Below are positions 36,307 to 44,994 of a stretch of 64,000 nt of DNA, piece after piece. The stretch covers positions 1-64,000 of the forward strand of contig JAJDCP010000048.1 in the NCBI GenBank assembly GCA_029260765.1, in the 5' to 3' direction. Each line of letters begins with the position of its first letter. The stretch's first letter is position 1. The position numbers and the translations under genes were made by a program. The stretch is from Planctomycetota bacterium. GTDB lineage: Bacteria > Planctomycetota > J058 > JAJDCP01. The notes under the pieces are model-generated. The model was not told the DNA's origin, ran no database searches, and saw only the letters and a list, made by a program, of their open reading frames with translations.

Positions 36307-39042
36307 TCAGATCCGTTCAAGCCGGCAGGCGATCTTCTTGTAGTCGCACTGGCCCGAGACCGGGTCCCAGGCGCGGTGGCTGACAGCATTGACCAACCAC
36401 TTGTTCTTTTTCGGATCGGCGCTGTCGGCGACCGACAGGTTCCAGGGGCTGAACATATAGCCCGGAGGGACTTCGTTGCGGGCTGGACGGATGATCGAGG
36501 TGGTGCCGACCGAGACCCGGCCCTCGTACGCTCCGCGGCGCGTCACCACCCGCACACGTTCTCCGTCTTCGAGCTTCCAACGCTCGGCGTCTTCCTCATT
36601 GACCTCGATGTACTGCTCGGGCACCAGACGCGTGGTGGTGGCTCCGCGGATGGTCTTTGAGGTATGGAAGTGCTCGTAGACGATGCCGAGGCCCAGCCAG
36701 AACGGGTACTTGTCCTCGGAGATGGCATCTTCGAGGATCTTGTCGTCGCTGTCATAGAAGTCCAGGTCGGGAAGCTCGGGAACCAATGCGTTGTCGCGCG
36801 CCTTCTTGAGCAGCTCCTGGTTCTTGTACAGCCACGGACCCTCGCCCACCTTTGCGCCATAGACCTTGAAGGCGTCGGTGACTTCCTTGAGCAGCGCACC
36901 GTCCTTGCCGTAGTCTTGCTCACAGAGCTTGAAACGTGCCTTGCCGTCAGGATGGCGGAAGTTGGAATAGGGTTTGCCTTCCCAGCCTTCCTGCGCCAGA
37001 TAGCGGCGTTTGGTGCCACCGGCCTGGGCGCTTTGATAGCTCGGGGCGGGCCACTGCACGCCACGCAGGCGTCGCAGCTGATCGTACAGACCGATGCCGT
37101 CGCGCTCCCGAACTTCCAGCATGCCGGTCAGGTCCGCGTCCGAGCCCTTGGAGGCCTTCACGATGCTCTCGAAGACTTCCTCGGGATCATAGAATTTCTG
37201 ACCGTAGGCGTTCTTCAGGGTCTTCTTGTACGGATAGATCTTGTCCGCATCGAGGCCGAGTTTCTTTGCGAGGGACTTGCCCTTGTCGATCGCCATATCC
37301 ATGTCGGGCAGGCAATCGGTCAAGATCCCACCGAACTCGTCGCGGCCCACCGAGACGCCATCGCAGACATAGACGCGGCGTTCCGACTGGATATAGGTTC
37401 CGCCCGTCCACTCTCCCCAGGTCAACGCCGGGAAGACCACGTCTGCGTACAGCAGGTTCGGAGCGTGCCGGTAGATCTCCTGCACGACGCAGAACATCTT
37501 GGTCAACGCCGGCCGTACCAGGGTCCTCACGTCGGGCAGGTGGATGTGCGTCGTGTACATCCAGAACATCGCCAGCAGCCGCTCAGGATCGTCATCCTCG
37601 AGCAGGGCGCGCTCCATCATGCCGATCGCCATCGGGTTCTTGAGCAGCGCCGTCTGGGCCATCCGGTCGCGGGGCACGCCCCAGGTGTCGGCGATGTGGT
37701 CGCGCCAGGCTACGTTGCTCATCGGCTGGTTGAAGGGCAGGCGGCTCGTCAACCCGCCCATCAAGCGCTCGCTCATTGCATTGGGCTGTCCGGTCTGTGA
37801 GTGCGTGCCGCTTCCCGGCCGTCCCATGTTCCCCGTCAGCAGATGCAGGTTGATGATCGAGATGGTGTTGTGCTGGCCGTGTAGCATCTGGTTGTAGCCG
37901 ATGCCCCAGTAAGTCAGCACGCCGCCCTTGCCGCGTTTCTTTCCGCGGATGCTCGCTTCGGCCCACTTCTTGGCGACCGCTCTGATCTGGGCAGGCGTGA
38001 TGCGGCCCTTGTCGAGCAGCGCCAGGCGTTCGACGACCTGCTCGGGAGAGTAGCGCTCCTGGATGCCGGTCATGTACTCCTGCCAATTGTTGGTATTGGT
38101 CTCGAGCCATGCTTTGGGCATCACTGCATCGGGGTACTCATTGATGATCACATGGGCGATCGCGTTGAGATAGGAGATGTCCCCGTTGAGGGTCGCGAAG
38201 TGGTATGAATTCTCGGGGTTGATGCTCTCCAGCCCCGCGACCGTACCGGTGCGACGAGGATCGGCCACCAGGGTCGAGATGTCGCGCGCCTGTTTCTGAT
38301 CGGCCACGCGCCAGAACAGCACCGGGTGGGCCTCACGGGCGTTGTGCCCGAAGAAGCAGATCATGTCGGCATCTTCGAGGTCTTCATAGCTGGTCGGCGG
38401 GGCGTCGGAGCCATAACTCTGGAAATAGCCGGTGACCGCGCTGGTCATACACATGCGTGCGTTGGCCTCGATGGAGTTGCTGCCGAGCACACCCTTCATC
38501 AGAACGTTTTCCATCCACTGTGCTTCCATCGTCAGCTGACCGGACCCGCTCAAACCGATGGAGTTTCCCCCGCGCGCCTTGACCATCGCCGCGATCTTCT
38601 CGGCCACCATCTCTTCGGCTTCGTGGTAGGGCATGCGCTCGAAGACGTCTTCGTCGAAGCGGCCCTTGGTGCTCGAGACGTGGCCCGTCAAAGGATCGGA
38701 CATGTCCTTGCGGACCAGCACGTGGGTCAGGCGGTCGCGGTAGACCGGCTCATGCGCGTTCAGTCCCTTGATGCACTGTACGCCCTTGTTGGTGGGGTGG
38801 CGCTTGTCGGGCACGATGCCGACGATCTTGTCGCCTTCACAGCTGATCAGAGTGCCGCAGCCGACACCACAATAGGGGCAGGCAGCCTGCAGGCTGCGTT
38901 TGACCCCGGCTTGGCCTTTGAGGTCGTCGGCGTGCACGAACTCACCGGGCATCAGCTTGAAGGCTGAGGCTGCGGCTGCCACGCTGGCCGACCACTTGAC
39001 GAAGTCGCGGCGGCTCAGGATCGGCTTAAAGGGCTTCTTCAT
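36307..39042 (-). CDS. napA: NapA-like periplasmic molybdopterin reductase, catalytic subunit
   Basis: A 911-residue enzyme with a TAT signal (SRRDFVKWSASVAAAASAF), a 4Fe-4S site CPYCGVGC...CIKG and bis-MGD domains. The expected Mo ligand Cys is in NARMCMTSAV, which matches NapA (ARxCMxSAV) rather than formate dehydrogenase. AREAHPVLFW and ADVVFPALTWGE also fit. It is about 80 residues longer than typical NapA, with an insertion around residues 620-790. Nitrate is the likely substrate, but the odd length leaves room for another oxyanion. No napB, napC or napD is in the window. ATG 39042 has GAGGGAA upstream. Confidence 0.8.
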   Translation of the reverse strand: MKKPFKPILSRRDFVKWSASVAAAASAFKLMPGEFVHADDLKGQAGVKRSLQAACPYCGVGCGTLISCEGDKIVGIVPDKRHPTNKGVQCIKGLNAHEPVYRDRLTHVLVRKDMSDPLTGHVSSTKGRFDEDVFERMPYHEAEEMVAEKIAAMVKARGGNSIGLSGSGQLTMEAQWMENVLMKGVLGSNSIEANARMCMTSAVTGYFQSYGSDAPPTSYEDLEDADMICFFGHNAREAHPVLFWRVADQKQARDISTLVADPRRTGTVAGLESINPENSYHFATLNGDISYLNAIAHVIINEYPDAVMPKAWLETNTNNWQEYMTGIQERYSPEQVVERLALLDKGRITPAQIRAVAKKWAEASIRGKKRGKGGVLTYWGIGYNQMLHGQHNTISIINLHLLTGNMGRPGSGTHSQTGQPNAMSERLMGGLTSRLPFNQPMSNVAWRDHIADTWGVPRDRMAQTALLKNPMAIGMMERALLEDDDPERLLAMFWMYTTHIHLPDVRTLVRPALTKMFCVVQEIYRHAPNLLYADVVFPALTWGEWTGGTYIQSERRVYVCDGVSVGRDEFGGILTDCLPDMDMAIDKGKSLAKKLGLDADKIYPYKKTLKNAYGQKFYDPEEVFESIVKASKGSDADLTGMLEVRERDGIGLYDQLRRLRGVQWPAPSYQSAQAGGTKRRYLAQEGWEGKPYSNFRHPDGKARFKLCEQDYGKDGALLKEVTDAFKVYGAKVGEGPWLYKNQELLKKARDNALVPELPDLDFYDSDDKILEDAISEDKYPFWLGLGIVYEHFHTSKTIRGATTTRLVPEQYIEVNEEDAERWKLEDGERVRVVTRRGAYEGRVSVGTTSIIRPARNEVPPGYMFSPWNLSVADSADPKKNKWLVNAVSHRAWDPVSGQCDYKKIACRLERI

Positions 39043-39102
39043 GGTGCGTTCCCTCGAAATGCGGAGACACGCGCCGCAGTAGGGCGCAGTTGTCGGGTTG
39101 GC

Positions 39103-39114
39103 GGAACCGGTTCC
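39103..39114. promoter_or_regulatory. 12-bp palindrome at the predicted nap transcription start
   Basis: GGAACCGGTTCC is a perfect palindrome that overlaps the transcription start predicted from the sigma-54-type site at 39124-39139. An operator for a repressor is possible, but by itself a 12-bp palindrome is weak evidence. Confidence 0.4.
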
Positions 39115-39123
39115 CCGTTGACG

Positions 39124-39139
39124 AGCAAACCGAGTGCCG
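39124..39139 (-). promoter_or_regulatory. Sigma-54-type promoter for the nap operon
   Basis: On the minus strand CGGCAC-TCGGT-TTGCT, with GG-N10-GC and a full TTGCW -12 box. Only the first base differs from consensus. Transcription would start at about 39113, giving a leader of about 71 bases before ATG 39042. Confidence 0.72.
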
Positions 39140-39223
39140 CGAGTCCACATTCCTGTCAGGCCGCACACTTCCGAAGCAACCACGACCGACCGGTGACATT
39201 GTCCATTCTCGGGCGTTCCCGAT

Positions 39224-39232
39224 CGGTAACCG
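39224..39232. promoter_or_regulatory. GGTAACC site between nap and porin genes
   Basis: CGGTAACCG, a 9-base near-palindrome, shares its GGTAACC core with the perfect inverted repeat at 40863-40882. It lies about 71 bases upstream of the predicted porin start and 111 bases upstream of the predicted nap start, a suitable place for an NtrC-type activator. Speculative. Confidence 0.35.
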
Positions 39233-39272
39233 CCCGTGTCCGGCGGTTGGGCTTTCTGGCGGTATCGCTGAA

Positions 39273-39288
39273 GGGACCAGCGCTTGCA
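39273..39288 (+). promoter_or_regulatory. Possible sigma-54-type promoter for the porin gene
   Basis: GGGACC-AGCGC-TTGCA has a perfect -12 box and GG-N10-GC spacing but a poor -24 box. Start would be about 39299, leaving a 17-base leader that contains AAGGAGGA. Confidence 0.45.
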
Positions 39289-39315
39289 TGGGTGCCGGCC
39301 ACAAGGAGGAAAATC

Positions 39316-40800
39316 ATGCACCAGCTCTACACCCGCACAGGGCTTCTGCTCGCCGTTGTGTTCACGCTCAGTGCCGCCTCGTGGAGTTTCGCGCAGGAGG
39401 ACGATGCTGCAGACCTGCGCCGTCAACTCGAAGAAGTGATGCAGCGCCTGGAAGCGCTCGAACGCCAACAGCTTGAAGAGGCGAACGCGAACGAGCCCCA
39501 GCCCACGGATGAAGGAGGTCCCTTCAGCCTGCAAAAGGTCCTGCTGCCGGATTCCGAAGGCTTGGAGATCTCCGGTGTGATCCGGCTTCGCGGTGAGTAC
39601 AAGGACAACCTGACCGACTTTGCCAAAGACATTTCGGACGAACAGGAGTTCGTCCTTTCGCGTATCCGGTTGCGCTTTGATGTCCATGTACTTGAAGATC
39701 TCGACGTGGTCATCGAGTTTCAGGACTCACGCCAGTTTGGCGATGAAGGGGGACCGGTCTCGACCGCCCGCGAGCAGCAGGCGACAGACCTCAGCCTCGG
39801 TTACCTCGAGGTCCGCAATCTGCTGGTCGAAGGTCTGACACTGCGGGCAGGTCGCCAGAAGCTGTCCTTCGGCGATCAGCGCCTCGTCGGCGGATTCGAA
39901 TACAACAACTTCGCGAACCGTTTCGACGCCCTCTCCCTGATCTACAAGCTCGGTACGGTCGGGGAAGGAAAGAAGAAGAAGCCGATGTTCTGGACGCACG
40001 CCTTCTTCAGCATCCTCGAAGAAACCAATACGCAGTCGGACGACACCATCTTCGCCGGCATCTACAACCAACTGAACCCCATCGAAGAGTACACCGCCGA
40101 GTTGTACTACCTGTTGCTCAACGACATGGACCAGGATGGAGTACGCGGAGAGAACGGTCTGGAGGGCAACCGCCACATCCACACTTTCGGTACCCGCCAC
40201 AACGTCGAAGTCGGTGGCTTCGGCGCGACCGCAGAAGGGATGCTGCAGTACGGTGAGTATGCGGATGATGACGTGCTCGCCTTCGCCGTCGCCCTGAATG
40301 CCCGTTACAAGCTCGACGCTCTGCCCTGGAAGCCTCAACTCGGTGCGTATTACACCTGGGCATCGGGGGATGACGACCCCAACGATGGGGACCGCAAGAC
40401 CTTCGAGAACCTGTTCCCGACCAACCACCTCTACTACGGGGCCGTCGACCTGTTCTCGTTGCAGAACGTCGAGAACATCCAGGGGCGCATCAAATTCTGG
40501 CCCGCCGAGGGCTTGAGCTTCTGGATCGACTACCACTTCTTCCGGCTCGCTGATACCGAAGACTTCTGGTACAACGCCGGCCGCAGGGCGATCCGCTCGT
40601 CCAGCTCACCGCGCAATACAGGCCGCTCGTCATCGAACACGGTCGGCCAGGAGATCGACCTGTCGGTCGCCTACAAGCTGAACGGCAACGTCTCGTTCCT
40701 GCTCCAATACGGCCACTTCTTCGCGGGCCCCTATGTAAAGGACACCGGAAACCACTCGGACGCCGACTTTGTCGGTTTGACGGCCCAGGTGACGTTCTAG
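39316..40800 (+). CDS. Outer-membrane porin of the alginate-export type
   Basis: A 494-residue beta-barrel with a signal peptide (MHQLYTRTGLLLAVVFTLSAASWSFA) and a short N-terminal coiled coil (LRRQLEEVMQRLEALERQQLEE). The barrel has alternating aromatic strands and ends in VTF with a terminal Phe. Family-like strings are RIRLRFDVHVLEDLDVVIEFQDSR and LRAGRQKLSFGDQRLVG. ATG 39316 has AAGGAGGA 5 bases before it. Alginate-export-type barrels carry varied anions; being divergent from napA it may let nitrate or another reductase substrate in. The substrate is inferred only. Confidence 0.75.
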   Translation: MHQLYTRTGLLLAVVFTLSAASWSFAQEDDAADLRRQLEEVMQRLEALERQQLEEANANEPQPTDEGGPFSLQKVLLPDSEGLEISGVIRLRGEYKDNLTDFAKDISDEQEFVLSRIRLRFDVHVLEDLDVVIEFQDSRQFGDEGGPVSTAREQQATDLSLGYLEVRNLLVEGLTLRAGRQKLSFGDQRLVGGFEYNNFANRFDALSLIYKLGTVGEGKKKKPMFWTHAFFSILEETNTQSDDTIFAGIYNQLNPIEEYTAELYYLLLNDMDQDGVRGENGLEGNRHIHTFGTRHNVEVGGFGATAEGMLQYGEYADDDVLAFAVALNARYKLDALPWKPQLGAYYTWASGDDDPNDGDRKTFENLFPTNHLYYGAVDLFSLQNVENIQGRIKFWPAEGLSFWIDYHFFRLADTEDFWYNAGRRAIRSSSSPRNTGRSSSNTVGQEIDLSVAYKLNGNVSFLLQYGHFFAGPYVKDTGNHSDADFVGLTAQVTF

Positions 40801-40862
40801 GGAACGCCTCCGGGGGGGTCTCGACAGGCCGTGCAGATCGTCCGGGTCTACGGCTTGCATCC

Positions 40863-40882
40863 AGGTTACCGCAAGGTAACCT
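40863..40882. promoter_or_regulatory. Perfect inverted repeat upstream of the globin kinase operon
   Basis: AGGTTACC-GCAA-GGTAACCT is a perfect 8-bp inverted repeat. Its centre is about 120 bases upstream of the start predicted from the sigma-54-type site at 40966-40981, which is the usual place for an enhancer bound by an NtrC-type regulator. It lacks a T-tract, so a terminator for the porin gene is less likely, though not excluded. Confidence 0.55.
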
Positions 40883-40965
40883 AGGTCGGTCCGTTCGGGA
40901 ACGGTTTTGCCAGCGTCGCGGAGTTCTTCGCTGTGTTGGCCCAAGATGACTGCACATGGGCTCGT

Positions 40966-40981
40966 TGGCACGCGCTGTGCT
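40966..40981 (+). promoter_or_regulatory. Sigma-54-type promoter for the globin kinase operon
   Basis: TGGCAC-GCGCT-GTGCT has a perfect -24 box, GG-N10-GC spacing and one mismatch in the -12 box. Start is about 40992, 13 bases before ATG 41005, and the leader holds the ribosome site AGAGGA. Confidence 0.65.
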
Positions 40982-41004
40982 CTAGGGTTCGCAGAGGATG
41001 TTTG

Positions 41005-43584
41005 ATGCAAGAGCCCTACCGGCCCGCTCCCAGCTCGCGTGCCACAGACGAACGACTACAGTTCCTCGGCATCGACGCCGAAGAATGCCGGCGCTTGCGG
41101 GCCTTGGGTCCAGAGCTGGAGAGGGCCCGTGAGTCGTTTGTCGAAGGCTTCTACGCCCACCTGATGCGCTTCGAAGATACCGCCGGTTTCTTGCGAGACC
41201 CTGAAGTGCTGGAGCGACTGAAGGTCAAACAGGGAGAGTATTTCAACGCCCTGACCTGCGGCTCGTACGGCCAGGATTATGTTACGGATCGGTTGCGGGT
41301 CGGCACTGTCCATCAACAAATCGGCCTCGAGCCTCGTTGGTACATAGGCGCCTACTGCGGTTACTTGTGTGGATTGTTGCCACGGCTGCGTTTGCAGGAC
41401 GGCGGCTTCTTCGAGGCCTGCCGTGCCTTGCTACGGGTGGTCTTCTACGACATGGGCTGGGCGCTGGAGACCTACTCGCAGGCGCGCCGGCATGATCTTG
41501 CCAGTATCCAGGAACCTGCCGTCGAGCTGCAGCTCCTCGAGGCGGAACAACCCGCCCGCGCGCCGAAGTTGGCCGACATCGAGGCCGAGACCCAACGTCT
41601 GGTCGAGCAGCTTGAGCTCGGCACGCCCGACCTGGGCGCGCGTGAGGCCTTCCTCGGCCTGAGCCCTCAAGATAGCGCCAACCTCGAGCTGTGCGCGAAC
41701 CAATTGGGATCGAGACTCGAGAAGCGCGTGCGCACTTGGGCCCGCGCTCTGGAGGCGAGTCTGCCAGAAACCCAACGCAGCGTGCACAATCCGCGCTTTT
41801 CATCACAGGCGCTGGAGTTCTTCCAACGGCTATTTGCTGGGCGCAGCGAGGCTTCGGTGCTCCCATCGCGCGTGCGCCTGGGCGTGCTGGTCCAGCGTCT
41901 GGGGTGGGAGCTTTGGAGGGTGGTCGCCGCGATGGCGCGCTTCCTCGAAGGCGTTCTCGAAGATCTCTGCGAAACGTCGGGTCTGGACGCCCCAGCGCTG
42001 TTCTGCTCTGTACTCAAAGTGGCCTGCCTCGACCTGGGCTTGATCATCGATGCCGCGATCAGCACCAGCGAGCAGCCTCTGCGAGCGCTCAAGGACTTCG
42101 CGACCAGCGTCGTGGAGAGTGTGCCCTCGGGTTTGTTGCTGCTCGATCATGACCTGCGGGTCATCTCCGCAAATGCCAGTGGAGCCCGCTTGATCGAGCG
42201 CTCGCTGCCGGAGCTGGCAGGCATGCCGCTGGCGGAGGTGCTCCCGGTCCCCCGCATCATCGAGCTCGCGCGCCGAGTGCAGGTGACACGCACTCCCCAG
42301 CCCAACCTGTTCTTCGACGTGACGCTGGGCACTCGTAAGCGCTTGTTCCGTGCGACCATCAGCCCGCTGAGCACCGACCCTGGCGTGCAGTCGCCGGCCC
42401 AGCTGCTGGTGGTGCTCGAAGATCTCTCCGAGGTCGAGCGGCTGCAGACAGCGGTCCTTGAGTCCGAGCGGCGCTTCGAGAATCTGGTCGAAGGGCTGGA
42501 CGCCATCGTGTGCGAAGCCGACGCCCATGCCATGCGTTGCCTGTTCGTCAACGACCGGGCGGTGGATATCCTCGGCTATTCCAAGGCACTCTGGCATGGC
42601 GACGGGTTCTTCTTCGGGATCATCCATCCTGCCGACCGCGCCCGCATTCGCGGCCTGTTCTCAGGAGCCCTGCCGGACTATCAGCGTTATGAGTGCCGGC
42701 TCATGAGCGCCGACGGCCGGACATTCTGGTTCCAGAGCTCCACGCGAGTGGTGCGCGACATCCTGGGGCAGCCGAAGACCCTGCGCAGCATCCACACCGA
42801 CGTGACCGCTCTCAAGGCGGCGGAAGCCGCGGTTGCCGAAGCGCACAAAAAACTGCGCGGCGAGCAGGCCAAGCTGGTGCAGGCCGAGAAGCTCTCGTCC
42901 ATTGGCATGCTGGCGGCCGGTGTCGCGCACGAGATCAACAATCCCCTCTCGGGCGTGCTCGGCTGTGTCAAAGCACTGCGTGCCGGCAAAGTTCCCAAGG
43001 TACGGCAGGACGAGTATTTCACCACCGTGCTCGACGGTCTGGAGCGCATGCAGCGGACCGTCAAGGGCCTGCTCGACTTCGCGCGTCGCCGTCCGACCAG
43101 CATCATGGCCCTGGATGCGCACGAGGCCGTCGTCGCCAGCCTGCGCCTGATCGAACCCTCGACACGCCGCAAGCGCGTGCAGGTCGAGTGCCAGCTCAAA
43201 CCTGGGGGCTTGATCTTGCATGCCGACCGTGCAGAGGTGATCCAGGCACTGGTGAACCTGCTGCTCAACGCCGTCTACGCTGTCGGCGATGAGGGCCGCA
43301 TCACGGTGAGCGCGCAGCACGATCCGCCGCTGGCCGCGATCTGTGTTCAAGATGACGGTCCGGGTATTCCGGAGCGCAACCTGGCCCGGATCTGCGACCC
43401 CTTTTTCACCACCAAGCCCGAGGGACACGGTACGGGATTGGGGTTGACAGTCACTCTCAGTATTGCGCGCGCCCATGGGGGCCGCCTCGAATTTGCCAAT
43501 GTAGAGACAGGGGGGGCCATGGCCCGCCTGTTCATACCGGTCAGCCGGAGGAAGCCTGATGTCCGAGATCCTGCTCGTCGATGA
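41005..43584 (+). CDS. Globin-coupled sensor histidine kinase with tandem globin domains
   Basis: An 859-residue soluble kinase. Residues about 15-160 are a protoglobin-type sensor globin with the proximal His at about 103 (VGTVHQQIG) and the usual downstream RWYIGAY. Residues about 212-355 repeat the same fold (FLGLSPQDSANLEL, LGVLVQRLGWELWR), but the proximal His is Val at about 296, so this copy should not hold haem in the normal way. Two PAS domains follow (about 365-480 and 485-620), then HisKA with GVAHEINNPLSG and ATPase with GHGTGLGLTVTLSIARAHGG. It should sense O2, NO or CO. It overlaps the regulator gene by 26 bases. Confidence 0.88.
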   Translation: MQEPYRPAPSSRATDERLQFLGIDAEECRRLRALGPELERARESFVEGFYAHLMRFEDTAGFLRDPEVLERLKVKQGEYFNALTCGSYGQDYVTDRLRVGTVHQQIGLEPRWYIGAYCGYLCGLLPRLRLQDGGFFEACRALLRVVFYDMGWALETYSQARRHDLASIQEPAVELQLLEAEQPARAPKLADIEAETQRLVEQLELGTPDLGAREAFLGLSPQDSANLELCANQLGSRLEKRVRTWARALEASLPETQRSVHNPRFSSQALEFFQRLFAGRSEASVLPSRVRLGVLVQRLGWELWRVVAAMARFLEGVLEDLCETSGLDAPALFCSVLKVACLDLGLIIDAAISTSEQPLRALKDFATSVVESVPSGLLLLDHDLRVISANASGARLIERSLPELAGMPLAEVLPVPRIIELARRVQVTRTPQPNLFFDVTLGTRKRLFRATISPLSTDPGVQSPAQLLVVLEDLSEVERLQTAVLESERRFENLVEGLDAIVCEADAHAMRCLFVNDRAVDILGYSKALWHGDGFFFGIIHPADRARIRGLFSGALPDYQRYECRLMSADGRTFWFQSSTRVVRDILGQPKTLRSIHTDVTALKAAEAAVAEAHKKLRGEQAKLVQAEKLSSIGMLAAGVAHEINNPLSGVLGCVKALRAGKVPKVRQDEYFTTVLDGLERMQRTVKGLLDFARRRPTSIMALDAHEAVVASLRLIEPSTRRKRVQVECQLKPGGLILHADRAEVIQALVNLLLNAVYAVGDEGRITVSAQHDPPLAAICVQDDGPGIPERNLARICDPFFTTKPEGHGTGLGLTVTLSIARAHGGRLEFANVETGGAMARLFIPVSRRKPDVRDPARR

Positions 43585-44923
43585 TGAGCCGACCATCCGC
43601 CTCGCCGTGGGCGACGCTCTGCGCGATGCCGGTTATTCGGTGCGGCTTGCCGAGGACGGCAACCGGGCGCTGGAACAATTGGAGCGGGGTCCTGCAGACC
43701 TTGTCATCAGTGATATCCGCATGCCGGGCCTCGACGGACTCAGTCTGTTCCAACGGATCCGAGAGAAGTTCTCCCGAACGGCGGTGATCCTGATCACTGC
43801 CTACGGCGACGTGCACGATGCCGTCTCTGCGATGCGGGACGGAGCCTCAGACTACCTGACCAAGCCCTTCGACAACGAAGAGCTGCTGTTGCGGGTCGCG
43901 AAAATTGCCGAGCACCAGGCGCTGGCCCGCGAGCTGGGGGACGCGCGCCGCGAGCTCGCGCGGCTCGAAGAGATGCCGGCAATCATCGGCCGCTCGCCGC
44001 CGATTCTGCGCTTGCTCGAACGGATCGAGACGATGGCTGGCTCCGATCTGCCCGTGATGATCAACGGCGAGAGCGGCACGGGCAAGGAGCTGGTGGCCCG
44101 GCAGCTGCACGCTCTGAGCGAGCGCCGGAATGGCCCCTTCATGGCCGTCAACTGTGCGGCCTTTCCGGAGTCGTTGCTCGAGGCTGAGCTGTTCGGCCAC
44201 GAAAAGGGCGCCTTTACCGGCGCTGTGCGGCGCCGGGAGGGACGGTTCAAGGCCGCCCATGGCGGGACGCTGCTGTTGGATGAGGTGGCCGAGATCCCCC
44301 TGCTGGCCCAGGCCAAGCTGCTTCGGGTGCTGCAGGAAGGGAAGGTTGAGCCGCTCGGCAGCAACCTGTCTGTCGATGTCGATGTGCGCGTCGTTTCGGC
44401 GACCCACCGCAACCTCAAAGAGCGCATCGCCGGGGGCCTGTTCCGCGATGACCTCTACTACCGCATCAACGTGCTCGATGTACGGGTACCCCCACTACGG
44501 GAGCGCAAGAGCGACCTGCCGCTGCTGGCGCAGCATTTCCTGTCTCGGCGCCGCGCTCCGGGTGCCGAGCTGCCTCCGATCACGCCGCGCTGCTGGGCGG
44601 CCCTCAGCGAGTATGACTTCCCCGGAAACGTGCGTGAGCTCGAGCATGCCATCGAGCATGCCCGCGTGCTCTCGGGTGGCAAACAGATCGACCTCGAGCA
44701 CCTGCCGCGCGACATTGTCGGCGATCAACAGTCTCCCGATGCGGAGCAGCACGGCATGCAGAAGCTCAGCGCCGCCATCGCGGCCTTCGAACGGCAGTAC
44801 CTGCTGCGGGCGCTCGGGCGCAGCGGACGCAAGAAGAAGACCGCCGCCGCGCTGCTCGGCATCTCGCGCAAGAACCTCTGGGAGAAGCTCAAGTCCCACG
44901 GGATCACCGATGCTGATTTCTGA
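43559..44923 (+). CDS. NtrC-family sigma-54-dependent response regulator
   Basis: A 454-residue regulator. The receiver domain (1-120) has phosphoacceptor Asp 52 in VISDIRMPG, and Lys in LTKPFDN. The AAA+ domain has Walker A GESGTGKE, the sigma-54 contact loop GAFTGA, Walker B GGTLLLDEVAEI and the arginine-rich DDLYYRINV...PPLRER. The C-terminal Fis-type helix-turn-helix is KKTAAALLGISRKNLWEKLK. It is the direct partner of the globin kinase. The nearby sigma-54-type promoters are its likely targets. Confidence 0.93.
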   Translation: MSEILLVDDEPTIRLAVGDALRDAGYSVRLAEDGNRALEQLERGPADLVISDIRMPGLDGLSLFQRIREKFSRTAVILITAYGDVHDAVSAMRDGASDYLTKPFDNEELLLRVAKIAEHQALARELGDARRELARLEEMPAIIGRSPPILRLLERIETMAGSDLPVMINGESGTGKELVARQLHALSERRNGPFMAVNCAAFPESLLEAELFGHEKGAFTGAVRRREGRFKAAHGGTLLLDEVAEIPLLAQAKLLRVLQEGKVEPLGSNLSVDVDVRVVSATHRNLKERIAGGLFRDDLYYRINVLDVRVPPLRERKSDLPLLAQHFLSRRRAPGAELPPITPRCWAALSEYDFPGNVRELEHAIEHARVLSGGKQIDLEHLPRDIVGDQQSPDAEQHGMQKLSAAIAAFERQYLLRALGRSGRKKKTAAALLGISRKNLWEKLKSHGITDADF

Positions 44924-44994
44924 ACCCTCCTCGTGGTAGACTCCTGGCGCGCGACTGCTCGCAACCGCAGTCCGAGCCACTAGTGAGGAAAGCC

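Noticed and set aside
39043..39687. Upstream extension of the napA frame
   Set aside because: Overlaps the divergent porin gene. The ATG at 39042 directly precedes the TAT signal and has a good ribosome site.
40844..40859. Second sigma-54-like site GGGTCT-ACGGC-TTGCA upstream of the globin kinase
   Set aside because: The -12 box is perfect but the -24 box keeps only GG. The site at 40966 is much better placed and matched.
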